A stretch of DNA of 64,000 nt from CASFRF01 sp031549345. GTDB lineage: Bacteria > Verrucomicrobiota > Lentisphaeria > Victivallales > Victivallaceae. The stretch spans positions 310,001-374,000 of the forward strand of contig JAVBPY010000006.1 in assembly GCA_031549345.1 (NCBI GenBank), read 5' to 3'. Of this stretch, positions 1 through 8,062 are shown piece after piece (within the stretch, counting starts at the first letter, position 1; every line of letters begins with the position of its first letter). The notes under the pieces were generated by a model. The model had not been told where the DNA came from, made no database searches, and was given only the letters and a program-made list of their open reading frames with translations. The position numbers were made by a program, and so were the translations under genes.

Positions 1-213
1 GCTGTCGGACTGAAGGGCTTCTTTCAGGAGCTTCTCGGCGAGGTCCCAATCGTTTTTATTGAAGGCTGCTACGGCATTTCCGTATCGCTGCACTTTGCGG
101 TGATTGCGCACGATGTGGTACGAAACGGCCAGCAGCGCGGCCACGATAAGGCAGGACAGGGCAACCAGAAGCAGGACCTTCAATCGTGAAATTTTTTGCG
201 ATTTTGCAACCAT
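1..213 (-). CDS. Membrane-anchored TPR-like protein, N-terminal part only (cut by window edge)
   Basis: Reading from the ATG at 213 leftwards gives 71 codons without a stop, running off the window. The protein starts with a basic stretch (MVAKSQKISRLK), then one hydrophobic segment (about residues 12-34, rich in L, V and A), then a basic stretch and the motif AVAAFNKNDWDLAEKLLKEA, which looks like the first helices of a tetratricopeptide repeat. This suggests a single-pass inner-membrane protein with a periplasmic TPR domain. Function cannot be assigned because most of the gene is outside the window. It is divergent from the PEP-CTERM gene at 627, with about 410 bases between them. Confidence 0.6.
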   Translation of the reverse strand, partial: MVAKSQKISRLKVLLLVALSCLIVAALLAVSYHIVRNHRKVQRYGNAVAAFNKNDWDLAEKLLKEALQSDS

Positions 214-403
214 AACTGTATCCTGTATTTGTTTTTTCTTTGAAACGCATGGGGTTACGTCTTTGACTCCACATGTCGTACATCGGAATCCGCCAATGAC
301 GTTGTACTACAATAGCATCTTTATGGTGATATTGCAATTTCATTACCGCGGAGTCGTCCTGAAAAAAAAGGCGCAAAAATATTCTTTTTCGTCATTCCGA
401 TAC

Positions 404-431
404 TTGACAATAAGATAATATGTTGTATAAT
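404..431 (+). promoter_or_regulatory. Sigma-70-type promoter for the PEP-CTERM gene, with a long structured leader
   Basis: TTGACA at 404-409 and TATAAT at 426-431 are separated by 16 bases, a near-perfect vegetative promoter. Transcription would start near 438, leaving a leader of about 190 bases before the ATG at 627. The leader holds a GATTC/GAATC stem and a stronger stem CTGGGGC (528-534) with GCCCCCCAG (553-561). No known riboswitch class was recognised. The rest of the stretch from 214 to 403 is AT-rich with no supported gene. Confidence 0.6.
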
Positions 432-626
432 ATGTAATGATCACTGATTCGTATGAAAATTTCAGAGAATCAGAGGATGACAATCACTGGCGTTCAGGAA
501 GTTTGTTGCTTGTTTTTTGTTCGTTGCCTGGGGCGGCGAGCGGGAGCAGGGAGCCCCCCAGATTTATCTGAAGCGCGGATCGTCTGTTGTAATTATTAAA
601 GTAAAAAAATCGGGGGGACTGTGATT

Positions 627-1364
627 ATGAAGAAGAATTGGCTGTTTCTCGCTGTACTTGCAGTATTTTGCGGCACTGCAAACGCCGCCACAATGGTGAC
701 GTATGGTACGCCTGTCATTGCGGCGAACAAGGATTTGATCTCCTCGCAGCTCGGCTGGCTCACACACGACGTTCCTGAAAGTTGGAATACGTCCAAAATC
801 AATTTCAGCAGCGTATTCGGCGTGGAGTTCAACTCCAGCCTTTACGACGTGAAGGTTATCCTGATCGGTTCCAATTTCGGCATGACCGGCAACACAAATC
901 TGAATGTGGACAATGCGTACGGCGTTGCCGGAAGCATGGAGCAGGTGCACAGCGGAGTTTCGACGTACACGGGCACGGAGTCTTACATTACGTACGACGT
1001 GAACGAGCCCGTGAGTCTGCTCGCGCACTCGCACGTGTTCAACACGGACTACGATGTGTTCAACAACAACACTCCTTCGTTTTCCTGGACCACCACGGAG
1101 CTTGAAACGCAGTATTTCACCGAAATAAACGGTGAACGTGTTCTGGTTACCGATATGTTGACGACCCTGCTCGTCGGTTTTGACGACAGCCCCGGCATCT
1201 GGGACAACGATTTCAACGACCTCATTCTCGGGATACAGCTTATCCCCAAGAGCCGGAACTCGGCGCCTTCGGGGCAGCCCCTGCCGGGCGCGTTGGCCGC
1301 GTTGTTCCTCAGCGGCGGTACGTTGGCAGTGCTCCGGCGCAGGAAGAAAAATACCGCGAAGTAA
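627..1364 (+). CDS. PEP-CTERM sorting domain protein
   Basis: A 245-residue secreted protein. The N-terminus is a signal peptide (MKKNWLFLAVLAVFCGTANA, cleavage after ANA). The C-terminus has the PEP-CTERM tripartite signal: PLPG, a hydrophobic helix (ALAALFLSGGTLAVL) and an RRRKK tail, the substrate of an exosortase/archaeosortase-type transpeptidase in Gram-negative bacteria. The body contains DNDFNDLILGI, resembling the acidic DxDFND motif of DUF4114-type surface domains. An upstream in-frame GTG at 621 exists, but the GGGGGG at 612-617 is better spaced for the ATG at 627. Expected to be anchored at the outer surface. Specific role unknown. Confidence 0.8.
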   Translation: MKKNWLFLAVLAVFCGTANAATMVTYGTPVIAANKDLISSQLGWLTHDVPESWNTSKINFSSVFGVEFNSSLYDVKVILIGSNFGMTGNTNLNVDNAYGVAGSMEQVHSGVSTYTGTESYITYDVNEPVSLLAHSHVFNTDYDVFNNNTPSFSWTTTELETQYFTEINGERVLVTDMLTTLLVGFDDSPGIWDNDFNDLILGIQLIPKSRNSAPSGQPLPGALAALFLSGGTLAVLRRRKKNTAK

Positions 1365-1388
1365 TCATCTTCTCACCAAGAAGAGCAT

Positions 1389-1424
1389 GAGAGGGAAAGA
1401 CCTTTTAATAAGGTTTTTCCCTCT
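1389..1424 (+). terminator. Intrinsic terminator after the PEP-CTERM gene
   Basis: GAGAGGGAAA-x-ACCTT pairs with AAGGT-x-TTTCCCTC around a TTAAT loop, followed by a T-rich run. Its core is nearly the same as the hairpin at 1716-1758. Confidence 0.7.
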
Positions 1425-1660
1425 TTCATTCTTCCCGCTTATGCAAAGTTCAAAAGATTCGCGTTGCATGGATGGCTTGTGGAGCCTTTTCCACTCTCCG
1501 GCGCCTTTAGACGGATGATCCTGTACCCGTTTAAGACATGTTCCGTTGCCGATCCCTCTGGAAAACCATACAAAGGCGTAGCCCTCGAATCGCCCCGCGG
1601 GTTCACACAATGCCGGTTCTATCATGCAGTATCTGGGTTATCCCATTATCGATATGGCTC

Positions 1661-1686
1661 GCATTTCTCCCAATTGGGAGAAATGC
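1661..1686. repeat. Perfect 26-bp palindrome in non-coding DNA
   Basis: GCATTTCTCCCAA and its exact reverse complement TTGGGAGAAATGC abut with no spacer. It lies in the 290-base stretch 1425-1715, which has no supported gene. It has no T-run, so it is not an ordinary terminator. It could be an operator, a recombination end or a mobile-element relic. Confidence 0.6.
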
Positions 1687-1715
1687 TACCCAAATAGGTT
1701 TGAAAAAGGGAGAGC

Positions 1716-1763
1716 GCGAGAGGGAAAAACCTTTCCTTAAAAGGTTTTTCCCTCTCGCATTTT
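1716..1763 (-). terminator. Bidirectional terminator between the PEP-CTERM gene and hrpB
   Basis: A 17-bp stem, GCGAGAGGGAAAAACCTTT against AAAGGTTTTTCCCTCTCGC, with TTTTTT on the plus strand at 1760-1765. On the minus strand it sits about 25 bases after the hrpB stop, so it can end transcription from both sides. Confidence 0.75.
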
Positions 1764-1784
1764 TTCTTTTCCCATAGATTCCCC

Positions 1785-4208
1785 TTAGCTTTTCCGCGGC
1801 TTGGCGCGGGTGGTGGGAAGAGCGGAGGCGGGGTCTTCGGGCCATTCGTGGCGGGGGTAGCGGCTTTTCATCTCTTTACGTACCAATGCCCAGCTCCCGG
1901 CCCAGAAACCGGGGAGGTCGGCGGTGATTTGCACCGGGCGTTGGGCGGGCGAAAGGAGTTCCAGCTTCAGCGGAAAACGCCCCCCCATCCCAACGGCGGG
2001 GTGTCGCGCAAGGCCGAAGAGTTCCTGCACCCGGATTGAGAGGGAGGGAGCGTCGCCGGAGTAATCGATGCGCAGCCGGTTGCCGGTGGGGGCGGTGAAA
2101 CGTTCCGGGAAATCCCGTTCCAGTTTGGCGGCGAGGGGGTGGCCGAGTTGAGTTTTCCAATCGATCGACTGTGCGTCGGCGAGGCTTTTTGCATCGATGG
2201 GGAGGGCGGCGAGGAGGTATTCCGCACCGGCGGCGGGGTATGTCTCCGGCGCATTCCTTGCGGCGAAGCGGAGGCGTTCGAGGTAACGCAAACTTTCGTC
2301 GTTCACCCATTCGTGGAGCTCGCGTTTGCGGAGCTCTGCCGCGAGGATTTTTTGCGCTTCCTCCGGTGGGGGCGCAATCCGCCGCGATGCGAGCACGAGT
2401 GCGCCGAGCTTCGTTTCCCGGAAGGCTGTCGTCCGTTGGGATTCCGCGTCCCAGCGGACATCGTCATTCTCGGTTAGTTGCTCCCCAAAGGTTTCGAGGA
2501 GTTCCTTCTCCGTCAGGGGCGCGGCCAATTGAATGCGCCCCGTCGCCCCGCCGCCGTCCAGGCGGGGGACAACCAGGAATTCCTCTGCGGCAAGGTCGTC
2601 CGCGCGGGGGAGTTCCGCGCCGCGCCCGCCGCTCAGGAGATACTGGCCGCCGTGGCGGGAACGGCTTCGCCCGATCCGGTCGGGGAAACCGAAAGCCAGA
2701 ATCAGGCCCGCTTCGTTGCCGTTTTGTTCGACGTAGCGCACGCCGCCGATGAGGCGGAGAAGCTGGTCGCGCAACTGAACCGACGCGCGGTACGCTCCCG
2801 GATTGCTCCGAAGGCGCGCCAAACGGAGCCGCAGATCGACCGACGGCGCATTGAAAAGAATGTCCCGTTCCTCCAGAATAGCCGCCAATTCGGCCGCTAA
2901 GGGCGCAAAGCCGCGTTCCTGTGCTTTCAGGAGCATCGTCCCCAGCCGGGGATGAACGCCGAGGCGGGCCAGTTCGCGCCCAAGGCGTGTCAGCGAAGCA
3001 TCGCGCAACGCCCCCAATTCGCACAAGAGCGCTTCGCCCGCAAAGAGCATGGCGGGGGGAGGGGGATCGACCCAGCGCAAGTTCCCGGCGGGTGTTCCCC
3101 ATTCGGCGATTTCCAGCGCCAGGGGTGCGAGATCGGCGGAGAGAATTTCCGCCTCCCGCGCCGGGGGGAGCGCCTGGTATTCCCTGTGGGAACAAGCGTG
3201 GAAGACCCGCCCCGGCCCCGTGCGTCCCGCGCGCCCCGCGCGCTGCTCCGCCGAAGAGCGGGCGATGCGCCCGAGTTCGAGGCGCGAAAGCCCGGAGCAT
3301 GGATCGAAGAGCATGCGCCGCTCCCAGGTGGAATCGACCACATAGTCGATTCCACGCAGTGTAAGACTTGTTTCCGCAACATTGGTCGCCAGGACGACTT
3401 TCCGTTCACCGGGAGAGGGTGGCGCGATGGCTTTGTCCTGCTCGCGCGCATCAAGTCCGCCGTGTAAGGGGTGCAAAGAAACGCCCTCCGGGAGCGTGCC
3501 CTGTAAAAAGGCTGCGGTGCGGGCGATTTCCCTCGCGCCGGGGAGGAACGCGAGGACACCCGCGGCGTTCTCCGCGAGGGCGCGGCGGACGGCGGCGGCG
3601 ACGGTGCGGCACATAGCCTCCGGGCGCGTCGGTTCGCCGAAGGAGACATCCAGCGGGAACGCGCGTCCGGTGGCTGTGATGCACGGAGCATTGCCCATGG
3701 CGACGGCGATCGCGGGGACGGCCAGTGTAGCCGACATGACCAGGATTTTAAGATCGGGCCGCAATCCGTCCGCGGCGTCGAGCGTCAGAGCGAGGCCGAG
3801 ATCCGCCGCGAGGCTCCGTTCGTGAAATTCGTCGAAAATGACAAGTTCCACGCCGGGAAGCTCCGGGTCGCTCTGGAGTTTTCGCGTGAGCATCCCTTCG
3901 GTTACAATTTCCAGGCGCGTGGTGGAGGAAACACAACTTTCGCCGCGAATCCGATACCCCACTTGCCCCCCCGGCGCTTCGCCGAGGAGGGTGGCGATGC
4001 GCGCGGCGATCGCCCGTGCCGCGATGCGGCGCGGTTCGAGCATCAGGATTTTGCCCGTAATTGCCGTGGATTGCAGGAAACGGAGGGGGAGCACGGTGGA
4101 TTTTCCTGCTCCGGGCGGCGCCGTCAGGATGGCGCGGCGGTGGATTTTCAGGGCTTCGAGGAGCTCCGGAAACGCGGAAAGTACCGGATATTCTTCGTTC
4201 TCGCTCAT
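1785..4208 (-). CDS. hrpB: ATP-dependent RNA helicase HrpB
   Basis: 807 residues, the usual length for HrpB (E. coli 809). It is a DEAH-box superfamily 2 helicase: Walker A PPGAGKST at residues 31-38, DEFH at 126-129, then SATL, a motif V region (ATNVAETSLTLRGIDYVVD) and motif VI QRAGRAGRTGPG. The C-terminus has the HrpB-specific region with DLPGFWAGSW and the basic tail KSRYPRHEWPEDP. The cellular role of HrpB is poorly defined in bacteria. It starts 4 bases after the stop of the ABC exporter gene at 4213, so the two are cotranscribed. The hairpin at 1716-1763 ends the unit. Confidence 0.92.
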   Translation of the reverse strand: MSENEEYPVLSAFPELLEALKIHRRAILTAPPGAGKSTVLPLRFLQSTAITGKILMLEPRRIAARAIAARIATLLGEAPGGQVGYRIRGESCVSSTTRLEIVTEGMLTRKLQSDPELPGVELVIFDEFHERSLAADLGLALTLDAADGLRPDLKILVMSATLAVPAIAVAMGNAPCITATGRAFPLDVSFGEPTRPEAMCRTVAAAVRRALAENAAGVLAFLPGAREIARTAAFLQGTLPEGVSLHPLHGGLDAREQDKAIAPPSPGERKVVLATNVAETSLTLRGIDYVVDSTWERRMLFDPCSGLSRLELGRIARSSAEQRAGRAGRTGPGRVFHACSHREYQALPPAREAEILSADLAPLALEIAEWGTPAGNLRWVDPPPPAMLFAGEALLCELGALRDASLTRLGRELARLGVHPRLGTMLLKAQERGFAPLAAELAAILEERDILFNAPSVDLRLRLARLRSNPGAYRASVQLRDQLLRLIGGVRYVEQNGNEAGLILAFGFPDRIGRSRSRHGGQYLLSGGRGAELPRADDLAAEEFLVVPRLDGGGATGRIQLAAPLTEKELLETFGEQLTENDDVRWDAESQRTTAFRETKLGALVLASRRIAPPPEEAQKILAAELRKRELHEWVNDESLRYLERLRFAARNAPETYPAAGAEYLLAALPIDAKSLADAQSIDWKTQLGHPLAAKLERDFPERFTAPTGNRLRIDYSGDAPSLSIRVQELFGLARHPAVGMGGRFPLKLELLSPAQRPVQITADLPGFWAGSWALVRKEMKSRYPRHEWPEDPASALPTTRAKPRKS

Positions 4209-4212
4209 GGCT

Positions 4213-6012
4213 TCAGTTTTGTTCCGGCGCGGTGGCGAGTTCGCGGAATTCGGTGGATTTTTCCAGTAATTCTCCGTAGGTCCCCGTGGCGAGGAGAGCG
4301 CCCCGGTGGAAGAGGAGAATGCGGTCGCAGTGCTCGACGGTGCTCAGCCGATGGGCGATCATCAACACGGTGCGGCTCTCCGGGAGCGCCCGCAGCCGTT
4401 CCACGAAACGGCGCTCGGTGAGGTTGTCCAGCGCCGCCGTCGCTTCGTCCAGAATCAGGATCGCCGGATCGCGGTAGAGGGCGCGCGCAATGCCGACACG
4501 CTGGCGTTCGCCGCCGGAGAGGAGGCCGCCGCCGTCGCCGATCCGGGTGTCGAGCCCCAGGGGAAGGCGGGAAATTACCCCGTCAAGTTCCGCAAGCTGA
4601 AGGGCGCGCATCAACGCTTTTTCGTCGATTTGTCCGTCAGGAACGCCCAGGGCGATGTTGCGGCGGATGGTGTCGTCGAAAAGGAAAATCCGCTGGGGAA
4701 CCCAGCCGATCCGCCGCCGCCAGGCGCGGAGGTTTTCCGCAATCGGCCGTCCGTCGAGGGTGATCGAGCCTGCTTGCGGCTCCAGAAGTCCGAGAAGGAG
4801 ATCGAGAACCGTCGACTTCCCCGCTCCCGATCCTCCTACGATTCCAATGGTTTCCCCCGGATGGAACGCGAAGGATACGTTGAGCACGGCGGGCGCGGCG
4901 GCATCCGCGTAGGAAAACGCGACATTATCGAAACGAAATTCCCGCATAAACGGGCAGGGAGGGGGCGTGCCCTCCTCCGGCGGCGGCGTGACGTTGAGGC
5001 GGAGCCAGTCGTTGTATACCAAATTGAACATCGGCAGGCATCCGCGAAGGTTCGCCACCGCCATGCTGACACGCGTTACCGCCGGCATCAGGCGGACGGC
5101 GACGAGGACAAGCGCGGTGAGCCCGGCGATCAGCTCCGCATTGGGCGTTCCGAGCCAAAGGAGAAGCATAAGCGCCCCCATCAGGAAAAATACCGCCAGC
5201 GATTCGATGACGAAACGCGGCAGCACCATCGCCAGGTCGAAAAGGATGCGCACGCGGCTGTAGTCGGCGGCGGTATGGGCGTAGCGTTTCAGGAATTCAT
5301 GTTCCATGCCGAGGATGCGCGTTTCGCGGAGGCTGCCGAGTCCGCGCTGCACATCGGTGATGAGCTCGAGGTTGACCTCCGTCAGCCGCTCCCCGATGCG
5401 ACGCACGGATTTCCGCTGGAGGCGTAGGAAAAGCAGGAGCGCAAAGCCGAAAAGAGAGCAGAACACGAACGCTTTAAGCGGTTCGAACCAAAAGAGCGCC
5501 GCCAGGAGAACGCCCACGGTCAGCAGCTCGGTCAGGATGTTGAAGGCGGGAATCAACACGCCGAAGAGGGCGTCGCGCGTGAACTGGATGTTGCGCAGGA
5601 GTTCCGCCTCCGGCCTGCGGCGGAATTCGGCGTAGGGTTGGTGGAGGTAATTGGCGAAAAGCGTTTCGGACAATGCCATGTATTTCCGCCGTATGAAGTG
5701 CTGGCGGAAATGGAACACCGTTGGAAGGTAGGCGTTTTTAAAGAGGAAGAAAAGCACCGTCGCTCCCGCGCCCAAAAGGAGGAATTGCTGGTCCGTAAGT
5801 TTGGGCGCAAGATCGCGCAGCATGCGGGTGTAACGGTTGGCGTTCGCCGCCTCCGGAGAGGAGAGAAATAAAATAAAAGGGACGATCACGCCGATTCCGA
5901 CCAATTCCAGCAACGCGCCGAAAAAGTCGAGAATCAGGATAAGGACGACGGATGCCCGGTCGCGCCGGGAAAAAAGCGCCCACAGTTGTCGAGCCAGCGG
6001 AAATTTCATCAT
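4213..6012 (-). CDS. ABC exporter, fused permease and ATPase (PglK/MsbA-like)
   Basis: 599 residues from the ATG at 6012. An in-frame TTG at 6054 and a second ATG at 6009 are alternatives. About six transmembrane helices fill residues 15-320, followed by an ATPase domain: Walker A GGSGAGKST, signature LLSGGERQRVG, Walker B ILILDEATAALD, and the switch histidine in AHRLST. The N-terminal wording (ALLELVGIGVIVPFILFL) resembles PglK-type flippases of lipid-linked oligosaccharides, so the substrate may be a lipid-linked glycan. That is inference. TACATT lies 7 bases before the ATG with no Shine-Dalgarno, so the mRNA may be leaderless. It is the first gene of a pair with hrpB. Confidence 0.85.
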   Translation of the reverse strand: MMKFPLARQLWALFSRRDRASVVLILILDFFGALLELVGIGVIVPFILFLSSPEAANANRYTRMLRDLAPKLTDQQFLLLGAGATVLFFLFKNAYLPTVFHFRQHFIRRKYMALSETLFANYLHQPYAEFRRRPEAELLRNIQFTRDALFGVLIPAFNILTELLTVGVLLAALFWFEPLKAFVFCSLFGFALLLFLRLQRKSVRRIGERLTEVNLELITDVQRGLGSLRETRILGMEHEFLKRYAHTAADYSRVRILFDLAMVLPRFVIESLAVFFLMGALMLLLWLGTPNAELIAGLTALVLVAVRLMPAVTRVSMAVANLRGCLPMFNLVYNDWLRLNVTPPPEEGTPPPCPFMREFRFDNVAFSYADAAAPAVLNVSFAFHPGETIGIVGGSGAGKSTVLDLLLGLLEPQAGSITLDGRPIAENLRAWRRRIGWVPQRIFLFDDTIRRNIALGVPDGQIDEKALMRALQLAELDGVISRLPLGLDTRIGDGGGLLSGGERQRVGIARALYRDPAILILDEATAALDNLTERRFVERLRALPESRTVLMIAHRLSTVEHCDRILLFHRGALLATGTYGELLEKSTEFRELATAPEQN

Positions 6013-6048
6013 GGTTGTTAATGTAGCACGTTCGGGTTGCTTTTCCAG

Positions 6049-6077
6049 TTGCAATCCATTCCTTGATGATGTATAGT
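6049..6077 (+). promoter_or_regulatory. Promoter of the dCMP deaminase-heptose-GH35 operon
   Basis: TTGCAA (6049-6054) and TATAGT (6072-6077) with a 17-base spacer. Transcription would start near 6084, just before the AAGGAG ribosome binding site at 6088-6093. Confidence 0.65.
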
Positions 6078-6101
6078 AGCGAAAAACAAGGAGATGGCGA
6101 C

Positions 6102-6575
6102 ATGCGGGAACGGCCGGATTGGGATCATTACTTCATGAACATCGCACAGGTTGCCGCCGCGCGCAGCAACTGCCGCAGACGGCAGGTCGCCGCCGTGCTC
6201 GTGCGCGATAAACGGGTGATTTCCACCGGGTACAACGGGACGCCGCGCGGTGTACGCAACTGCGACCAGGGGGGATGTCCGCGTTGCAATTCGGACGTTC
6301 CCTCCGGGCACGGCCTCCACGAGTGTTTTTGCAGCCATGCGGAAGAGAACGCCATTGTGCAGGCCGCCTGCCACGGCATCGCCGTCCTGGGGGCCACGCT
6401 GTACACCACGTTCAGCCCTTGCCTGCAATGCGCGAAAATGATTATCAACGCCGGCATCGTCGAGGTGGTGTTTCACCAAAGGTATTCCATCGACAGCTCT
6501 TCGCAGGCGCTTTTGCGCGAAGGAGGCGTGTTGCTCCGCCCACTCGACGAGGAAGAGGGGGAGGAAGCAAAATGA
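6102..6575 (+). CDS. Deoxycytidylate (dCMP) deaminase
   Basis: 157 residues. Converts dCMP to dUMP for dTTP synthesis. Zinc-binding catalytic motifs are visible: HAEEN at residues 79-83 (His ligand, catalytic Glu81) and PCLQC at 106-110 (two Cys ligands). The insert with CDQGGCPRC and CFCSH is typical of ComEB-type dCMP deaminases with a second zinc site. The start at 6102 is set by AAGGAG at 6088-6093, 8 bases upstream; in-frame ATGs from 6063 lie inside the promoter. The stop overlaps the next start (ATGA), so it is translationally coupled to the heptose gene. Confidence 0.92.
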   Translation: MRERPDWDHYFMNIAQVAAARSNCRRRQVAAVLVRDKRVISTGYNGTPRGVRNCDQGGCPRCNSDVPSGHGLHECFCSHAEENAIVQAACHGIAVLGATLYTTFSPCLQCAKMIINAGIVEVVFHQRYSIDSSSQALLREGGVLLRPLDEEEGEEAK

Positions 6576-7057
6576 AGCTTGAACAACGCATCCTTACTCT
6601 GGAAAACGCCGTCGCCGAACGGGAGGCGCTCCGCCGCGCCGGAAAAAAACTGGTGATTACCAACGGCTGTTTCGACTTGTTGCACCGTGGCCACGCGACG
6701 TATCTTGCGGCGGCGCGCGAACATGGCGACGAGCTGTGGGTGCTCATTAACTCCGATGCGTCCATCCAAGAGCTCAAGGGGCCGGAACGTCCGTTGGTGG
6801 ACGCGTTCAGCCGGGCGCTGCTTCTCGTTTCCTTGCGCGCGGTGGAACGCGTGGTGATTTTCGACTCCCTCCGCTGCGACGCTGAGTTGGCGGCGCTTGC
6901 GCCGGATGTGTACGTGAAGGGGGGCGACTACACCCTCGATTCTTTGAATCCGGACGAGCGCCGCGCGTTGCTCGACGCGGGGACCACGGTCGTTTTTCAA
7001 CCGTTTGTCGACGGTTTTTCCACCACCAACATCATTGAGAAGATTCGGAAAACATGA
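6572..7057 (+). CDS. rfaE2: D-glycero-beta-D-manno-heptose 1-phosphate adenylyltransferase (RfaE2/HldE C-terminal domain type)
   Basis: 161 residues, a stand-alone nucleotidyltransferase domain that makes ADP-heptose for the LPS inner core. The cytidylyltransferase motif NGCFDLLHRGHATYL places HxGH at residues 38-41. YVKGGDY and the ending STTNIIEKIRK are hallmarks of RfaE domain II. The kinase domain I is not in this gene or nearby, so it must be encoded elsewhere. The start ATG overlaps the dCMP deaminase stop, and the stop overlaps the start of the membrane protein at 7054. Its presence supports a Gram-negative outer membrane. Confidence 0.9.
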   Translation: MKLEQRILTLENAVAEREALRRAGKKLVITNGCFDLLHRGHATYLAAAREHGDELWVLINSDASIQELKGPERPLVDAFSRALLLVSLRAVERVVIFDSLRCDAELAALAPDVYVKGGDYTLDSLNPDERRALLDAGTTVVFQPFVDGFSTTNIIEKIRKT

Positions 7058-8052
7058 GTACGCCAGGTTCATTCGGCCCCGCGCCGTACTTCAACAAGAT
7101 CGTTTTCTGGGGGCTGCTCGGAATTTCTCCGGTGCTTCCCGTGCTGCTTGGAACGCAGTTCATCGGAGGGCTGTTCTTTGCCGGGCTTCTTTTCGCATGG
7201 GTTTTCGGAAATCCGTATGGCGTGCGGCCGGCATTTTTCGGTGCGCTTTTCTTCGCGTGCTCAGCGTTTTTTCTGGGATGTATGGAACAATGGATTGCCA
7301 ATGTCGCAATCGGGGGACTCATCGGCTTTTTGGTGAGCGGCATCCTTCTGCTTGTGTTGTTCCTCATCGCTTCTTTTTTTGCGCGCGGAGGGCACAACGG
7401 GAAACTTTCGGCGCGTCTCCTGGCTGTGGCGTTCGGTTCCGGCGGCACGCCGGCGGTCGGCGCGTCGGCCTCCGCCGTCAAGGCGCGCACGGTGGATGTG
7501 AATACGGCGCTTGCGCTGTTGCCGCTTCTAGGCGGACTTGCGTTTTTATTTTTTCCGCTCGGCACATGTCTCGGATGGGGAAAAGCTGCCGTGGCCGGCG
7601 TTCTTTTCGTGCCCGATCCCGGCGTTGGTGTTGCCGCGGCAGCTTGGTTGGCGGAGGATGGCGGGGCGCATGGCTGGCTTTCCTATGTCTTTGCGGATGC
7701 TGTCGCTCTGAAAATGGGGCAGCTTCTCTGGCTCCTGCCGTGGAGTTTTCGTTCGTTGCGTGTGCGTCTGCAGCAGCCGCGCGACTGGCGTGAAGTTCTT
7801 CCCGCGTACTGGCCTTGTTTGTTGCCGGTTCTTTTCTTTTTCGGCGCGGCGTGCGGGGCAATGGATGTCTTTCCCCGTGGTTTTCCGGCACGTCTGGCTT
7901 TTTTGTTCCTTGCTCCGGCACTCTTTCTTGCCGGAGCGGGTTGGAACATTGCAAAATTGCGTGAAGTGCGTCGGCGGACGGTTCTTTTCGGGGTAATCCT
8001 GACCGCTTTGCTCGGCGTGTCGAGTCTAATTGTTGCCTTGTACATAGAATAA
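7054..8052 (+). CDS. Polytopic membrane protein of unknown function
   Basis: 332 residues with roughly nine hydrophobic segments separated by short loops (for example WGLLGISPVLPVLLG near the start and FGVILTALLGVSSLIVALY at the end). A Gly/Ala-rich loop lies near residues 128-150. No family motif was recognised. It overlaps the preceding heptose gene by 4 bases and ends 10 bases before the GH35 gene, so it belongs to that operon. It could be a transporter or an envelope-assembly protein, but nothing in the sequence decides this. Confidence 0.7.
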   Translation: MSTPGSFGPAPYFNKIVFWGLLGISPVLPVLLGTQFIGGLFFAGLLFAWVFGNPYGVRPAFFGALFFACSAFFLGCMEQWIANVAIGGLIGFLVSGILLLVLFLIASFFARGGHNGKLSARLLAVAFGSGGTPAVGASASAVKARTVDVNTALALLPLLGGLAFLFFPLGTCLGWGKAAVAGVLFVPDPGVGVAAAAWLAEDGGAHGWLSYVFADAVALKMGQLLWLLPWSFRSLRVRLQQPRDWREVLPAYWPCLLPVLFFFGAACGAMDVFPRGFPARLAFLFLAPALFLAGAGWNIAKLREVRRRTVLFGVILTALLGVSSLIVALYIE

Positions 8053-8062
8053 GGAAATGACC

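Noticed and set aside
432..626. Riboswitch in the PEP-CTERM leader
   Set aside because: Only two simple stems; no conserved core of a known class was recognised.
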